Positions 50,401-60,045 of a stretch of DNA of 64,000 bases are shown here, piece after piece. Position numbers and translations under genes: made by a program. Location: positions 27,641,140 to 27,705,139 of the forward strand of contig CM037888.1 of assembly GCA_021292165.1 (NCBI GenBank), written 5' to 3'. The notes beneath the pieces are model-generated. The model saw nothing but the letters and a program-made list of their open reading frames with translations. It was not told where the DNA came from and did not search any database. The DNA comes from Shinisaurus crocodilurus. Its lineage: Eukaryota > Chordata > Lepidosauria > Squamata > Shinisauridae. The stretch's first letter is position 1, and every line of letters begins with the position of its first letter.

Positions 50401-50435
<35 letters not shown>
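50210..50435 (+). repeat. TG/TA-rich low-complexity tract
   Basis: Alternating TGTGTGTGT (50215-50227, 50284-50293, 50321-50338) and a pure (AT)n run at 50402-50434. Apparent ORFs here are dinucleotide artefacts. Confidence 0.9.
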
Positions 50436-50437
<2 letters not shown>

Positions 50438-50644
50438 GGAATGTCAGAAACAAACAAAATTGTTGAGTTGAGCTAGTGGAGGAGGTGAAGGTGAAGTTTC
50501 TATGAATGTGAAGGATGGAAATAATTCACAGAAAGGTGACATCTGTCACATAAAGGATGCAGAGTGCAAGAGAGAAAAATAAGAATAAAAGCATCGGTAA
50601 AATTGGTTGTATTATCCTCCAAATTAAGGTTATGAGTTAAGAGA

Positions 50645-50800
50645 GTTCAGTCATTTATTTATTACAGGGAGTTCTACCCTCTCATTCAACAAGTTCCCAG
50701 GGCAACTTAGAATGAATTAAAATCCCAGTAAAAATGATTTAAAACAATTTAAAAGAGCGGCATGAAAGCAGCCGTCAGTAATAAAGCAGATACAAAGCGG
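50645..50800 (-). mobile_element. LINE 3' end remnant, minus strand
   Basis: CATTTATTTATTACAGGGAG, CAACAAGTTCCCAGGGCAAC, TTAGAATGAATTAAAATCCC and AGTAAAAATGATTTAAAACA fit the reversed end of an L2-type LINE 3' UTR. Weak. Confidence 0.45.
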
Positions 50801-50804
50801 CAGA

Positions 50805-51215
50805 ATCCAGAGAACCTTTCCTGTTTCTGGTTTCTTAGAATGAGATGGAGTTGGAAAAATTGGGAAATGGAATTGTCTCCCAGCATGTTACTCCAACTTT
50901 TTTGTTTGTTTGTTTTTTGTTTGATTTATGATTGCTGAATTGTCATTTCCAATTGCTGAATTGTGATTTCTAAATGGACGGTCCACAGATCAGCCTTAAA
51001 GCTATCCCCTGAACTCCCAGGGCCTTCTTTGAAATTTAACTGTGCAGTGTTACTGACAAAGATGGAAGCCAAAATGTTTAACTAAATAATTGTACACTTA
51101 TCTGTGTTTTATCAGTCAGATGTATGCCTATAATTTCTGGGATTGCATTGCCTGCAACCTGCTAAGGATCCAGAGCTTACCTGAATGCACTGCTATTTAG
51201 GATAGATGGTGGTAG
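50805..51215. other. Unclassified intergenic DNA
   Basis: No gene or assignable repeat. The phrase CCAATTGCTGAATTGTGATT nearly repeats the preceding GATTGCTGAATTGTCATT. Confidence 0.35.
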
Positions 51216-51217
51216 AC

Positions 51218-51258
<41 letters not shown>

Positions 51259-51290
51259 TAGACAGGCAGACAGACTGAGACAAACAGACA
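51218..51290 (+). repeat. (GA)n (GACA)n microsatellite
   Basis: About 12 GA units, then (ACAG)n and GATAGACAGGCAGACAGACT-like degenerate tetranucleotides. Confidence 0.9.
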
Positions 51291-51312
51291 TATACACCCA
51301 CATACACCAGTC

Positions 51313-51915
51313 TAGGAATGTGTGAGGAATCTGATGGGAGGGGGGTGAAAATCCAGCCCTGCGCTGGCGCTGACTCACTATGAAGTGAGTTAAGCCAGCT
51401 CACTGACTTCTGTCTCTGAGACAGCCGCAGTTTCCGCATCTTTTTTTAAACGCGAATGAAATTTGCGTAAGGTTAAGCAAATTGCATAACTTTACACAAT
51501 TTGCATAAGTTGGCGTATTGTGTATGTTTTACGCAAATTAAGCACCCTGAAAAGCATGTGGATCTAGCACGATTTGCAAAAGGTCAGCCAATTTTATGCA
51601 AATTGAGCTAGATCCATGCGCTTTTCAGGTGCTTGTTTGCACAAAACAACATGCAAAATACCCCAAATGTATGCAAATTGCATACAGTTGCTCAAATTGC
51701 TGCAACTTTACGCAATTTGTGTAACCTTATGCAATTTGCGCAAATTTCCTTAGGGTTTAAAAAAAAAAAAGATGCTGCAAACCACGTCCTGTCTTATACA
51801 TGGAAGTCCGTGGAGAACCCCCGACTCGGCTCGCTTCAGATCATCCTCGGGTCAGAAGCAGGCAGGAAGTCCGTTGAGGTCGAGCTCAAATGTCGATTCC
51901 CAATGTCAGCACATC
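51313..51915. mobile_element. Giant-hairpin MITE (~600 bp)
   Basis: The left end TAGGAATGTGTGAGGAATCT matches 22319; the right end, inverted, is AGGGATGTGCTGACATTGGG. Arms pair over about 200 bases each around 51580: GAAATTTGCGTAAGGTTAAG with CTTATGCAATTTGCGCAAAT; CACCCTGAAAAGCATGTGGA with TCCATGCGCTTTTCAGGTGC; GATCTAGCACGATTTGCAAA with ATGCAAATTGAGCTAGATCC. No frame of note. A hAT-type origin is likely from the family ends. Confidence 0.8.
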
Positions 51916-52170
51916 CCTCCACCTGTTCCATTTAGGTGCTGTCATACTCCCGTCCTGAGCTGTAGAGGGAATCGTGTGCACAAGTCATTCAGCAACAGCC
52001 AGAAGTGTGAACACGTGGCCTTTTTTTTTTTTTTAAAAGAGTAATTTCCTCTTGCTCACTAATCAGGAGGAAAGTGTGGGGAAGGACTCAGCCCCCCATC
52101 GCCCACCACATACACCCCCCCACACACACACATCTCCTTCCTAGCAAACTTCTGCCTAGCAAGATTCCAG

Positions 52171-52732
52171 CTAGGGATGTGCGAAACTGGAGGACTCATT
52201 CTGTTCGAGCGCGACGGACTTGCAACACATTCCTGACCTGACAGCCCCAAAGCGGGCTGAGTCGGTGGGGGGAGTTTCTGCTTCGGCGGAATTGCTTGAA
52301 ATAATTGCACAAATTTGGAGACGAGAGTAGTGTATCTCTCTAGCTCAATTTGTGCAAATCGGGGTCGACTCGTTAGATTCAGGTTGTTGTTGTTCTTGTT
52401 CTTGTTATAGCATTTAACATGAGAAGTCTGGAAGCCTCCTCCTCTCTCTGCATAGGCACACACTCCACCTGGGCCACCTTGAGTTTTCTCACAGTCAGTT
52501 CTGGATTTGTGCAGAATTTGGGCCTCCGCTCTGCCATTTGCCTGGCTTTAAAAATAAAATAAAATACACAAACTTTAAAAATGAAAATCTGTCAGCTGGC
52601 TTGACTCGCATCAAATCGAGTCGGCACCAGTGCAAGGTTGTTGGAACATAATCCATAGGCTGAGTCGAGAAAATCCATCAGATTTTCACACACACACCCT
52701 ACTGGATTCCTCTCACATCCCTAAATTTCCAG
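52171..52732. mobile_element. MITE, TAGGGATGTGCGAAAC type
   Basis: The left end TAGGGATGTGCGAAACTGGA, the inverted right end TAGGGATGTGAGAGGAATCC. Flanks ATTCCAGC (left) and TTTCCAGC (right, starting one or two bases past the end) are nearly alike. The interior pairs ATTGCACAAATTTGGAG with CTCAATTTGTGCAAATC, and AATCTGTCAGCTGGCTTGAC lies near the right. Part of the same superfamily as 51313 and 22319. Confidence 0.72.
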
Positions 52733-52734
52733 CT

Positions 52735-53470
52735 TTTTTTAAAAAAGGGTTATATGTGTGCTGCCCCAGTGTGCTGAACCAGGGCCATAATCAAAGCCAA
52801 AGTCAATCATCAGTAAGCACTCCTAAGCCCCATTCATCTTAATGGCAGAATTATGCACATGTTTGAATCTCTCCGAGGGCTTCAGAATGCCTAACTCTGG
52901 TCACATATCAAGCCCATCTTGAAGCACTGTCCATTTTCATGGGAAAGATTTAAGCTCTTCCACCATTCTTCTGGCATACCCTTCTGGCATCACATCCCCA
53001 AAATCAGAGCTAGAGCATCTTCTCTCCTCCAAGGCCTTCCTGTTTAAGCAGGCTTTCTGTAAAGAACCAGGGCCGGGCAGGGTTCAGGTGTTTCTCCAGT
53101 CAGGCATATTTTGATCTATATCCATTTTGCACAGTGTTGTGTTACCTCTCATCAACCTGGGAGGAGAACTTAGGGCTGAGCTGAAATGCCTCCCCCCCCC
53201 CCAGTTATGGCAGCCTTTTGTCATGCTGCAAAAGCACTGCCGGCTCGTTTTTTGAGGCCTTTGGGCAAGGCACCCTCAATACCCGCCTCCTACAGCGAGT
53301 CTGCCTTCTCACCCGCATTGCCGCCAGCTGCTATTGTCGCTCCTCACCTTCCTCCACATAGTTGCTACGACAACGCCATCTCCTGCTCCTCCTGATCACC
53401 ACCCCTGTTGTCTGGGCCAGAGCAAGAAGCAGGTGAACAAGCAGGTTGCCATGGTGAAGAGGAGAAGGTA
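52735..53470. other. Unclassified intergenic DNA, perhaps an old L2 piece
   Basis: 52980-53080 (CTCCTCCAAGGCCTTCCTGT, TTAAGCAGGCTTTCTGTAAA) vaguely resembles the L2 KTFLFKQAF codons. 53190-53400 is GC-richer with no recognisable exon. Nothing else supported. Confidence 0.35.
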
Positions 53471-53474
53471 TCCT

Positions 53475-53720
53475 TCAGATACCCTGGGGCCCCAAGCCAT
53501 TTAGGGCTTTAAATGTTAGCACCAGCACTTTGAATCAGGCCCGGAAACAGACTGGCAGCCAGTGCAGATGAGAAAGCACTGGCATAATATGTTCTCGTCG
53601 GCCAGTCCCGGTTAATAATCTTGCTGCCCTATTTTGGACGAGCTGAAGTTTCCGGACCGTTTTCAAAGGCAGCCCCACGTATAATGCATTGCAGTAATCC
53701 AAATTTTGGGGAAGCATTAC
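53475..53720 (-). mobile_element. L2 fragment, minus strand
   Basis: The minus frame at 53535-53717 reads LDYCNALYVGLPLKTVRKLQ, LVQNRAARLLTGTGRREHIM and PVLSHLHWLPVCFRA, then more L2 C-terminal codons (LTFKALNGLG) downstream. Both ends are truncated. Confidence 0.9.
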
Positions 53721-53927
53721 AACAATGGGGGTGTGTGAAAGGGGGTGACCTTACCAATGAAGGCAATGGCCCTCCAGCCAGTGGGTGCCACTCCCCCTGC
53801 CCCAGAACCTTCTTGCTGGAGGGCAAGAAGCATTGTCCTCATTCTATTGCATCATCTTGTAGCATTCGCATGAAGCCAATGAGAGTGAGGACACTGCTTC
53901 TTGCCCTCATTCTGGGTCAGCTTTCCC

Positions 53928-54059
53928 CAAACTGCCTGGCTCCCTCCAGATGTCTTGGGATGTAACTCCCATAATTCTCAGCCAGCATGGCCATGGTGGC
54001 TGTGGTTGATGGGAGCTGAAGTGCAAAACATCTGGAGGTCACCAGATTGGGGAAGGCTC
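53928..54059. mobile_element. Hairpin hAT MITE, diverged copy
   Basis: CAGCTTTCCCCAAACTGCCT at the left and, inverted, GAGCCTTCCCCAATCTGG at the right; arms carry GATGTAACTCCCATAATTCT and ATGGGAGCTGAAGTGC, then CATCTGGAGG. Member of the 15491 family. Confidence 0.78.
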
Positions 54060-54244
54060 ATTTATTTGAATGGCTGTGTCCAGTCCATGCCTGCCTGGCT
54101 GAAAGATAAAGAACCAGAAGGCAGAGCAGGGGCCTTTAAATGGCCTATCAACAAGTAAACAGCACCCAGAGAGCAGACTGAGCAGGTATACTGGTCATCT
54201 GGTCACAGTTTTCTCCACCGTGGGGAAATGTATTGTATTTGTAT

Positions 54245-54400
54245 TCAAAATTATAGGAAGTATTTCTAAATGTCGATCTATGTATATAAATTAGCACATA
54301 CAAATGTTATGCAAATCTGTGTCCTCTCTTGACCTCTTTTTTCAGGGGGGCACATTTCTTTCTTTTTTGGTGGTGGGTAAGTAGCCACCCTGAGTACGAC
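54245..54400. mobile_element. MITE fragment of the 42669-43072 family
   Basis: AGTATTTCTAAATGTCGATC, TATGCAAATCTGTGTCCTCT and TAAGTAGCCACCCTGA (inverted TCAGGGTGGCTACTTA) match the reversed left part of 42669-43072 and the fragment at 48283-48422. Confidence 0.65.
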
Positions 54401-54475
54401 TGACCTACCATATATGATGGTTGGAAGGATTGGAATATTGTAAATGGAACACCACTTCTTCTTGTATGTTATAAG

Positions 54476-54681
54476 GGAGTGGGGGCATTGCTCAATGACA
54501 GAACTCCTGCTTTCCATCCAGAAGGCCTTGTTCAATCCCTGGAATCTCCAGTGCAAGGGGGATAGCACTGATGTGAAAGACCTGTGACTGAGACCCTGGA
54601 CGGCCACTGCCAGTCAGAGCAGAAAATACTGCGCTAGATGGACAAAACTAACCTGGTATTAGGCAAGTTCCTGTGTTCTTA
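54476..54681 (+). mobile_element. tRNA-derived SINE, full-length type
   Basis: GGGGGCATTGCTCAATGACA (box A-like), TTGTTCAATCCCTGGAATCT (box B-like), CTGTGACTGAGACCCTGGAC, TGCGCTAGATGGACAAAAC and the tail TTAGGCAAGTTCCTGTGTTC. Same family as 9852. Confidence 0.85.
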
Positions 54682-54802
54682 CATCTGAACACTGGTGTTT
54701 TCCCTGGATTTTTGCTCTGTGGTATAAATTCCATGAGGCATTTAAATATCTATGAGTGTCTGCTATTCAAACAGATTCAATGAGGTGCATATCGAACTAT
54801 AT

Positions 54803-55050
54803 GAGAGCCAGTGTGGCGTAGTGGTGAGAGTGTTGGACTGGGACTCGGGAGATCCGGGTTCTAGTCCCCGCTCAGCCATGAAACTCACTGGGTGACTTTG
54901 GGCCAGTCACTGACTCTCAGCCTAACCTACCTCACAGGGTTGTTGTGAGGATAAAATGGAGAGGAGGAGGAGAAGGATTATGTAAGCCAACTTGGGTTCC
55001 TTGCAGGAAAAAAGGCGGGGTATAAATATAATAAATAAATAAATAAAATA
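54803..55050 (+). mobile_element. MIR-like tRNA SINE, best copy, with L2-type tail
   Basis: GAGAGCCAGTGTGGCGTAGT and GGTGAGAGTGTTGGACTGGG (tRNA-like, box A), GATCCGGGTTCTAGTCCCCG (box B), the core CTCACTGGGTGACTTTGGGC and AGTCACTGACTCTCAGCCTA, GGGTTGTTGTGAGGATAAAA, then AAAAGGCGGGGTATAAATAT and (AAAT)n. The last part resembles L2 ends in this window (GGGCGATTGATAAATAT plus AAAT units), so L2 is the probable partner. Confidence 0.9.
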
Positions 55051-55059
55051 AATATATTA

Positions 55060-55325
55060 AGTGTGTTAAACAAAAGGATTCTCCATTTCAAGTGACTTAA
55101 AATATATGTGGAACTATGTATGTCTGTGAAAAGTGTTTTGATAAAAAATAAAAACTCATAAAGTGTTGCTCTTCAATGGTAAAAATTACTCATTGAAGAC
55201 ACGCTTCCCTGCAAGTTGACTTGCCCACTACTTCCAGCTTTGGGGTACATTGTAGAATGTGCACTCTGTCCATGCAAGGCAAAAGTGAAGCTCATTTGGC
55301 CTTTCCAATGCTCTCTGTGTCACGT
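55060..55325. other. Unclassified intergenic DNA
   Basis: AT-rich; nothing assignable. Confidence 0.35.
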
Positions 55326-55640
55326 AGAGATGGATGAATCTGTGAATTTCAGTTTCTCTCTGTTTGTCTTTTTTTTCTCCAATCTTTAATTGGGTTCATC
55401 CCAAACTTTGAATTTTTTTTTTTAAAGTTTGCATGCGAATTCATAAGCGTTTTTGTATACATTTCCCTTAATCCATACATTTCTATATATACATTTTTGC
55501 AAGCCATTTCCCTAATATCATGCATTTTTTAATGTGGTTTTCCCTAACGTAGGCCTTTCTGACTGTATGCATTTTTTTGATTGGAGAACTCCTTTGCAAA
55601 ATTCAGAGAAAGGTGGATTCTGATGGATAACTGAGTTCCT
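55326..55640. mobile_element. MITE, TAGAGATGGATGAATCTG type
   Basis: The left end TAGAGATGGATGAATCTGTG and following AATTTCAGTTTCTCTCTG match 41601 and 39905. TTTGCATGCGAATTCATAAG and ACATTTCCCTTAATCCATAC follow. The right end is not clear (about 55620-55640). Confidence 0.6.
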
Positions 55641-55794
55641 GTTTGTGTAATGGTTCAAAAGTATGAAATTAGGTAATTTTGCATTAAAATACAAACTGAA
55701 TGATTTTCTTCCCCATCCCAGTCTGTGTGTGCATCTTGGGCATGCCCTCAAACTCAGTGCCACATGGCAGGGGCACCATGGTAGACTTCCAAGC

Positions 55795-55975
55795 AGTGAA
55801 GGCTGGTGGCTCCAATGTCAACAGGGCTGTGTATCCACTCTGGATTTTATGCTGAGCTTTTAAGGAGCTATCCATGGTGTTGAGCCCTATCCCCAAAATA
55901 GGTTCAACACCAAGCATAGCTCCTTAAAAGGTCAGAATAAAATCTGGAGTAGATACGCAGCCACCAGCCTCCAAG
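55795..55975. mobile_element. Palindromic MITE, AGGCTGGTGGCTCC type
   Basis: The left arm GAAGGCTGGTGGCTCC, TATCCACTCTGGATTTTATG and TTTTAAGGAGCTATCCATGG pairs with right AGCATAGCTCCTTAAAAGGT, AATAAAATCTGGAGTAGATA and GCAGCCACCAGCCTCC. Relative of 36783-36992. Confidence 0.78.
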
Positions 55976-55979
55976 GACT

Positions 55980-56605
55980 CCTCACCAGATAAGCTGAGGT
56001 GGTAAGGGTTCCCTGATGATAGAACTGTTGTAAACTACTCCTCTCTGCAGAGCTTGGTGGGAAGCTAAACCAGTGAATGCCACAGAAGAGCATGGGCAGT
56101 GATGATGTGCTATCATACTGCCTTCAACTCTTAAATACTATTGTCTGTCTCCAGGCTTAGACTGAAAGAAACCCCAAAAGGATCAACACAGATTATCCCT
56201 AGAGACAATTCTCCTTGTCACAAATAATTATTAAGATCAGGACAGCAATCAAGCCATAATACTGGCTCCCATCAAAGTGAAATTTCAGGTAAATAAAAAC
56301 ACAGGTGAAAATGAAAAAAACAAACTTAATGGCTAAGCAGTAAAAGAAAGAAAGAAAAGGAAAGAAAAGAAAAGAAGAACTTGACCAAAACAAACAAACA
56401 AACAAAAAAGGAGCAGTATAGACGGTTGAAGACAAATTTTTAAGAGGCAAAAAAAATGGTTTAGCCCAGTTAGTCTTCCATACTGCACAGCAAAAACTGC
56501 AGCATTTGACTCCATTGCAGCCATTTATGTTCAGTTGAAGCAAACTCCAGTTAGCCACTGAATGCATGCTCAACGGGAAGGTCTAGCTATGGATGTTTGA
56601 GGATT
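55980..56605. other. Unclassified intergenic DNA
   Basis: No gene recognised. A purine-rich AAAGAAAGGAAAAG tract at 56341-56378 and (AAAC)n at 56388-56408. The segment just below 56610 could be the decayed 3' part of the LINE-B copy that follows, but I cannot align it. Confidence 0.35.
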
Positions 56606-56609
56606 TCAG

Positions 56610-57935
56610 TCTTTGTGCATTCCTATATTTCAGCAGTTCAAACAGACATGTTTACATATGTATCTTTTGCTTTCTCCAATCCTAAATTTAGCAAATATTC
56701 AGGAGAGAGACCATATGAGTGCAATTTGTTATCTATGGTGTTCCACCATTTTGTTTGATAATTATCTTGTAAAATTAGGGGGAGCAACCCAGTTGGAGCC
56801 AAATTAAGTCTAAGCCAAGAAAATAAGGAGGTTTGCCACACAATAGCTTTGATTCTGAGTAATCCACTCTCCATTCGCAAAACCATCCCATCCCATTTGG
56901 GATGCATCTGAGTGTCAGAAATAGTGACCTTAGGAAGCCCGATTGTATTTTTTCAGTATGTAGCTAAATTTGAAAAAGGAACCTAATTGTGCTCCGTATA
57001 GCAGTTGCAGCTCTCGGTTTTGTCATAAACAATTTAATTGCAGCTGGAATGAAATTCCCTCCCTGCGACCGGAAAAAACCTCAGGATTGCCGCTGTGCTT
57101 TTCTTGGCAAGCGTGGAAGCACAGTTAACCTGTGCAGTTTTCCTTCTAGAAGCTTGAAAAATGATAGATACTTGAAACAGCCAGGTGCCTTGTTCTATAT
57201 CATTGTTATCTATGCGCCACCTGTGGGTCTTAGTACTATTGGAAAAAATCATGATCTTAGTTTTAGAATAGTTGATTTGTAATCGATCCTCCTTGCAGTG
57301 TTGGACTAGAGTCATTAAGGCTCTTCTAAGTCCTATTTGGGTCAGGGGAGGATAACAGCATTCGTCAGCATAAAGCAATTTAGGTAGTCTTTTAATTGCC
57401 ATTTTGGGGGCATGTATGTCTAGGCCTTGAAGCCGTTTGATTAAGGAATTTATATATATATATATATATTAAACAGGTGAGGGGCCAGTATACAGCCTTG
57501 CTTGACTCCCATGTTTACTGCAATTGAATTAGAGAGCTGACCATCACGATTACATCTCACTCTGAGTCTTGTATTATTTATTATACAGTTTGAACATCAG
57601 CAATAATAAGCGTTTGTCAATTGTAGAGTTTTTAAGTTTGTCCCATAAAAATTGTCTTGAGATCGAATCAAATGCCACTTTGAAGTCTATGAAGTCTGCA
57701 TATAGCCTGAGAGCTGGTATTGAGGGTATATTTTTCTGCTAGGTGCTGCAATCAGGCAGTGATCTAAGGTAGATCTTCCTGCCCTAAAACCTACTTGTTC
57801 ATCCTCAAGAATGCTCTCTTCTTCCATCCATTCACATAGCTTCCAACACAAGTGTCTCGCATATAGTTTGCCAATAATGTTTAAAAGTCTTATGGGCCTA
57901 TTGTCTATTGTCTGTTGACTTACTGTTTATGCTGG
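56610..57935 (-). mobile_element. LINE-B relic, minus strand, with RT domain
   Basis: Reading the minus strand from 57935 down: RPIRLLNIIGKLYA, EEESILEDEQVGFRAGRSTL (RT motif 2 region), FDSISRQFLW (palm motif A), GVKQGC-type motif B after frameshifts, LPKLLYADE (motif C, YADE where YADD is expected), QHCKEDRLQINYSKTKIMIF, then LLYG, SGLLRIKAIVWQTSLFSWLR, LAPTGLLPLILQDNYQTKW and LLNLGLEKAKDTYV. The last part aligns with the LINE-B C-terminus at 4405-5420 (GLAPLTLIDICQTKW, LGYEKAKSI). Multiple frameshifts, the altered catalytic motif and an (AT)n expansion at 57450-57470 show that it is dead. Confidence 0.85.
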
Positions 57936-58087
57936 ACTTGGACCAGTAATATTTTTAAATAAAAATAAATTTAAAAATGTATTCTGAGATGAATTTTTTT
58001 TTTAATACTCAAAGAACAGGGTGGAAATGGAATTGAATTATGGGTAAATACATGAAAACAGCATAGATTGAACTCAATCCCCTCAAC

Positions 58088-58250
58088 TTTTTTTTTTTTT
58101 TTTTTTTGGCATTATTTACCATATTGCCTGATGAAGAGTTCTGGAGAACTCAAAAGTTTGCACAGTATTTTGTGATCTTTGAGTTGGGCAAGTAAAAAAT
58201 ATTATGGTGGTATGGCTTTTGGCCTTTTTTCTTTTAGAATTTTTCTTCAG
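58088..58250. other. Unassigned transposon-like tail after a poly-T
   Basis: Poly-T at 58088-58109, then TTGCCTGATGAAGAGTTCTG, GAGAACTCAAAAGTTTGCAC and GGGCAAGTAAAAAATATTAT. The phrase resembles vertebrate transposon ends that I recall, but I cannot name the family. Confidence 0.3.
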
Positions 58251-58559
58251 GCCAACATAGCTGCCTTCACTTTACATGCAGAAGTGACACAGATTACAGA
58301 CAGATTACCCATTCCTCATTTCCTGGTGAGTGTGCTTGTATGATACACATGTTTGCAAATATGTGTTTTCTTAGTAATAACTGTATATGAAAAATTCAAT
58401 CTGTATGAAGTGTCTCATTGTAGTCTTGAAGAAGACAGATGTCCCTAATATCAATAACTAGCTTTTTTTACCCAGCATTGCACGGGTCGTCCTTTTCCTA
58501 TAGGCACTATTTGTTCAAAATTCCTTAAGGTAGCTGTCCGCTCTTTTGAATCCCTGCAT

Positions 58560-59865
58560 AGGAAAGGTCCCCCGGGACTACATAATAGAATCCCAGCTTC
58601 CCTGGGAATCCCAGCTCCCCCGGGACTGCACAATGAAATCCCAGTTTCCCCCCGGGACTTCACAATGAAATCCCTGCTCCCCCCCCCCCCCGGGACTACA
58701 CAACAGTGAAATCCCAGCTCCCTCAGGACCACATAACAATGAATTCCCTGCTCCCCCCTCTGGAACTGTACAATGAAATCCCTGCTCCCCCCCCCCAGGA
58801 CTACACAATCAAATCTCTGTCCGCCCCCCGGAACTGCACAATGAAATCCCTGCTCCCCCCGGGACTACACAGTGAAATCCCTGCTCCCCCGGGACTACAA
58901 AGTGAAATCCCTGCCCCCCCGGGACTACACAGTAATCCCTGCTCCCCTGGGACTACACGTGAAATCCCTGACCCCCCCCGAGGACTACCAGCTCCCCCCA
59001 GAAGTACACATGAATCCCTGCCCCCCAGGTTTGGGGGGGGGACGTACACAGGAAAATCCCTGCCCCCCCCCCCGGGACTACACAGTAATCCCTGCTCCCC
59101 TGGGACTACACAGTGAAATCCCTGCTCCCCCGAGACTACCAGCTCCCCCCAGAAGTACACAATGAAATCCCTGCTCCCCCCAGAAGTACACAATGAAATT
59201 CCCTGCTCTCCCCGCCCCCCCCCGCGGGACTACACAGTGAAACTCCCTGCTCCCACCTGGGACTACACAATGAAATCCAGCTTCCCCCTGGGACTCACAA
59301 TGAAATCCCCGTTCCCCACCCCCGGGACTACACAACAGTGAAATCCCAGCTCCCTCAGGACCACATAACAATGAATTCCCTGCTCCCCCCTCTGGGACTG
59401 TACAATGAAATCCCTGCTCCCCCCCCCGGGACTACACAATCAAATCTCTGTCCGCCCCCCAGAACTGCACAATGAAATCCCTGCTCCCCCCGGGACTACA
59501 CAATGAAATTCCAGCTCCCCCCTCCAGTACTGTACAATGAAATCCCTGCTCCCTCCCAGGACTACATAATGAAATCCCAGCTCCCCCCCCCAGGACTACA
59601 CAACAATGAATTCCCTGTTGTTCCCCGCCAGTATTACACAATGAAATCACTGCCCCCCCCCCCCGGGACCACACAATGAAAACCTAGTCGTCATCCCCTG
59701 GGACTGCACAACAATGAAATCCCTGCTCTCCCCCCCACCCCGGGACTGCACAATGAACTCCCAGCTTGCCCCCCCCAGACTACTCAACAATGAATTCCCT
59801 GTTCCCCCTCCCCCTCGGGACTAACCAACAATGAAATCCCAGCTTGCGCCACCCACCCACACCCC
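58560..59865. repeat. C/G-rich minisatellite inside the Helitron
   Basis: About 35-40 imperfect units of roughly 30-37 bp. The unit is GGGACTACACAATGAAATCC followed by CTGCT and a C-run of 4-11. Variants replace GGGACTACA by GGAACTGCA or AGAAGTACA and CCTGCT by CCAGCT. A higher-order repeat is visible: about 175 bp at 58690-58865 recurs almost unchanged at 59328-59502. Apparent Gly/Pro-rich ORFs on both strands come only from the repetition. The minus strand is G-rich with regular G-runs. Confidence 0.95.
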
Positions 59866-59874
59866 GTGTAGCCA

Positions 59875-60045
59875 GGCTGCAGTTCGTATGAACATTCTGT
59901 TTTGACCTAGGAGAGATTTGCATATCCGCTCCTGATTGGGACCCTATGGCGGCAGTTCATACGAACATTCTAAATGCTGTTGGGGTTATTTACATAACCG
60001 CTCCTGAATGGCCCCTGCAAACATTCCAAGTGATGCCATTGGCTC
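59875..60045 (-). repeat. Degenerate ~70-bp repeats with octamer and CCAAT words
   Basis: GTTCGTATGAACATTC (59883-59898) and GTTCATACGAACATTC (59955-59970) each start a unit, and GCAAACATTC (60017) a third. Units end in ATTTGCATATCCGCTCCTGA with TTGG or TTTACATAACCGCTCCTGAA with TGG. In Helitron orientation this is CCAATCAGGAGCGG followed by ATATGCAAAT. ATTTGCAT (59916-59923) is a perfect octamer. Confidence 0.75.

Noticed and set aside
58706..59371. Long Gly/Pro-rich ORFs on both strands resembling collagen-like repeats
   Set aside because: They translate a C/G-rich minisatellite whose unit length varies; all frames give repetitive peptide and there is no start context or exon structure.
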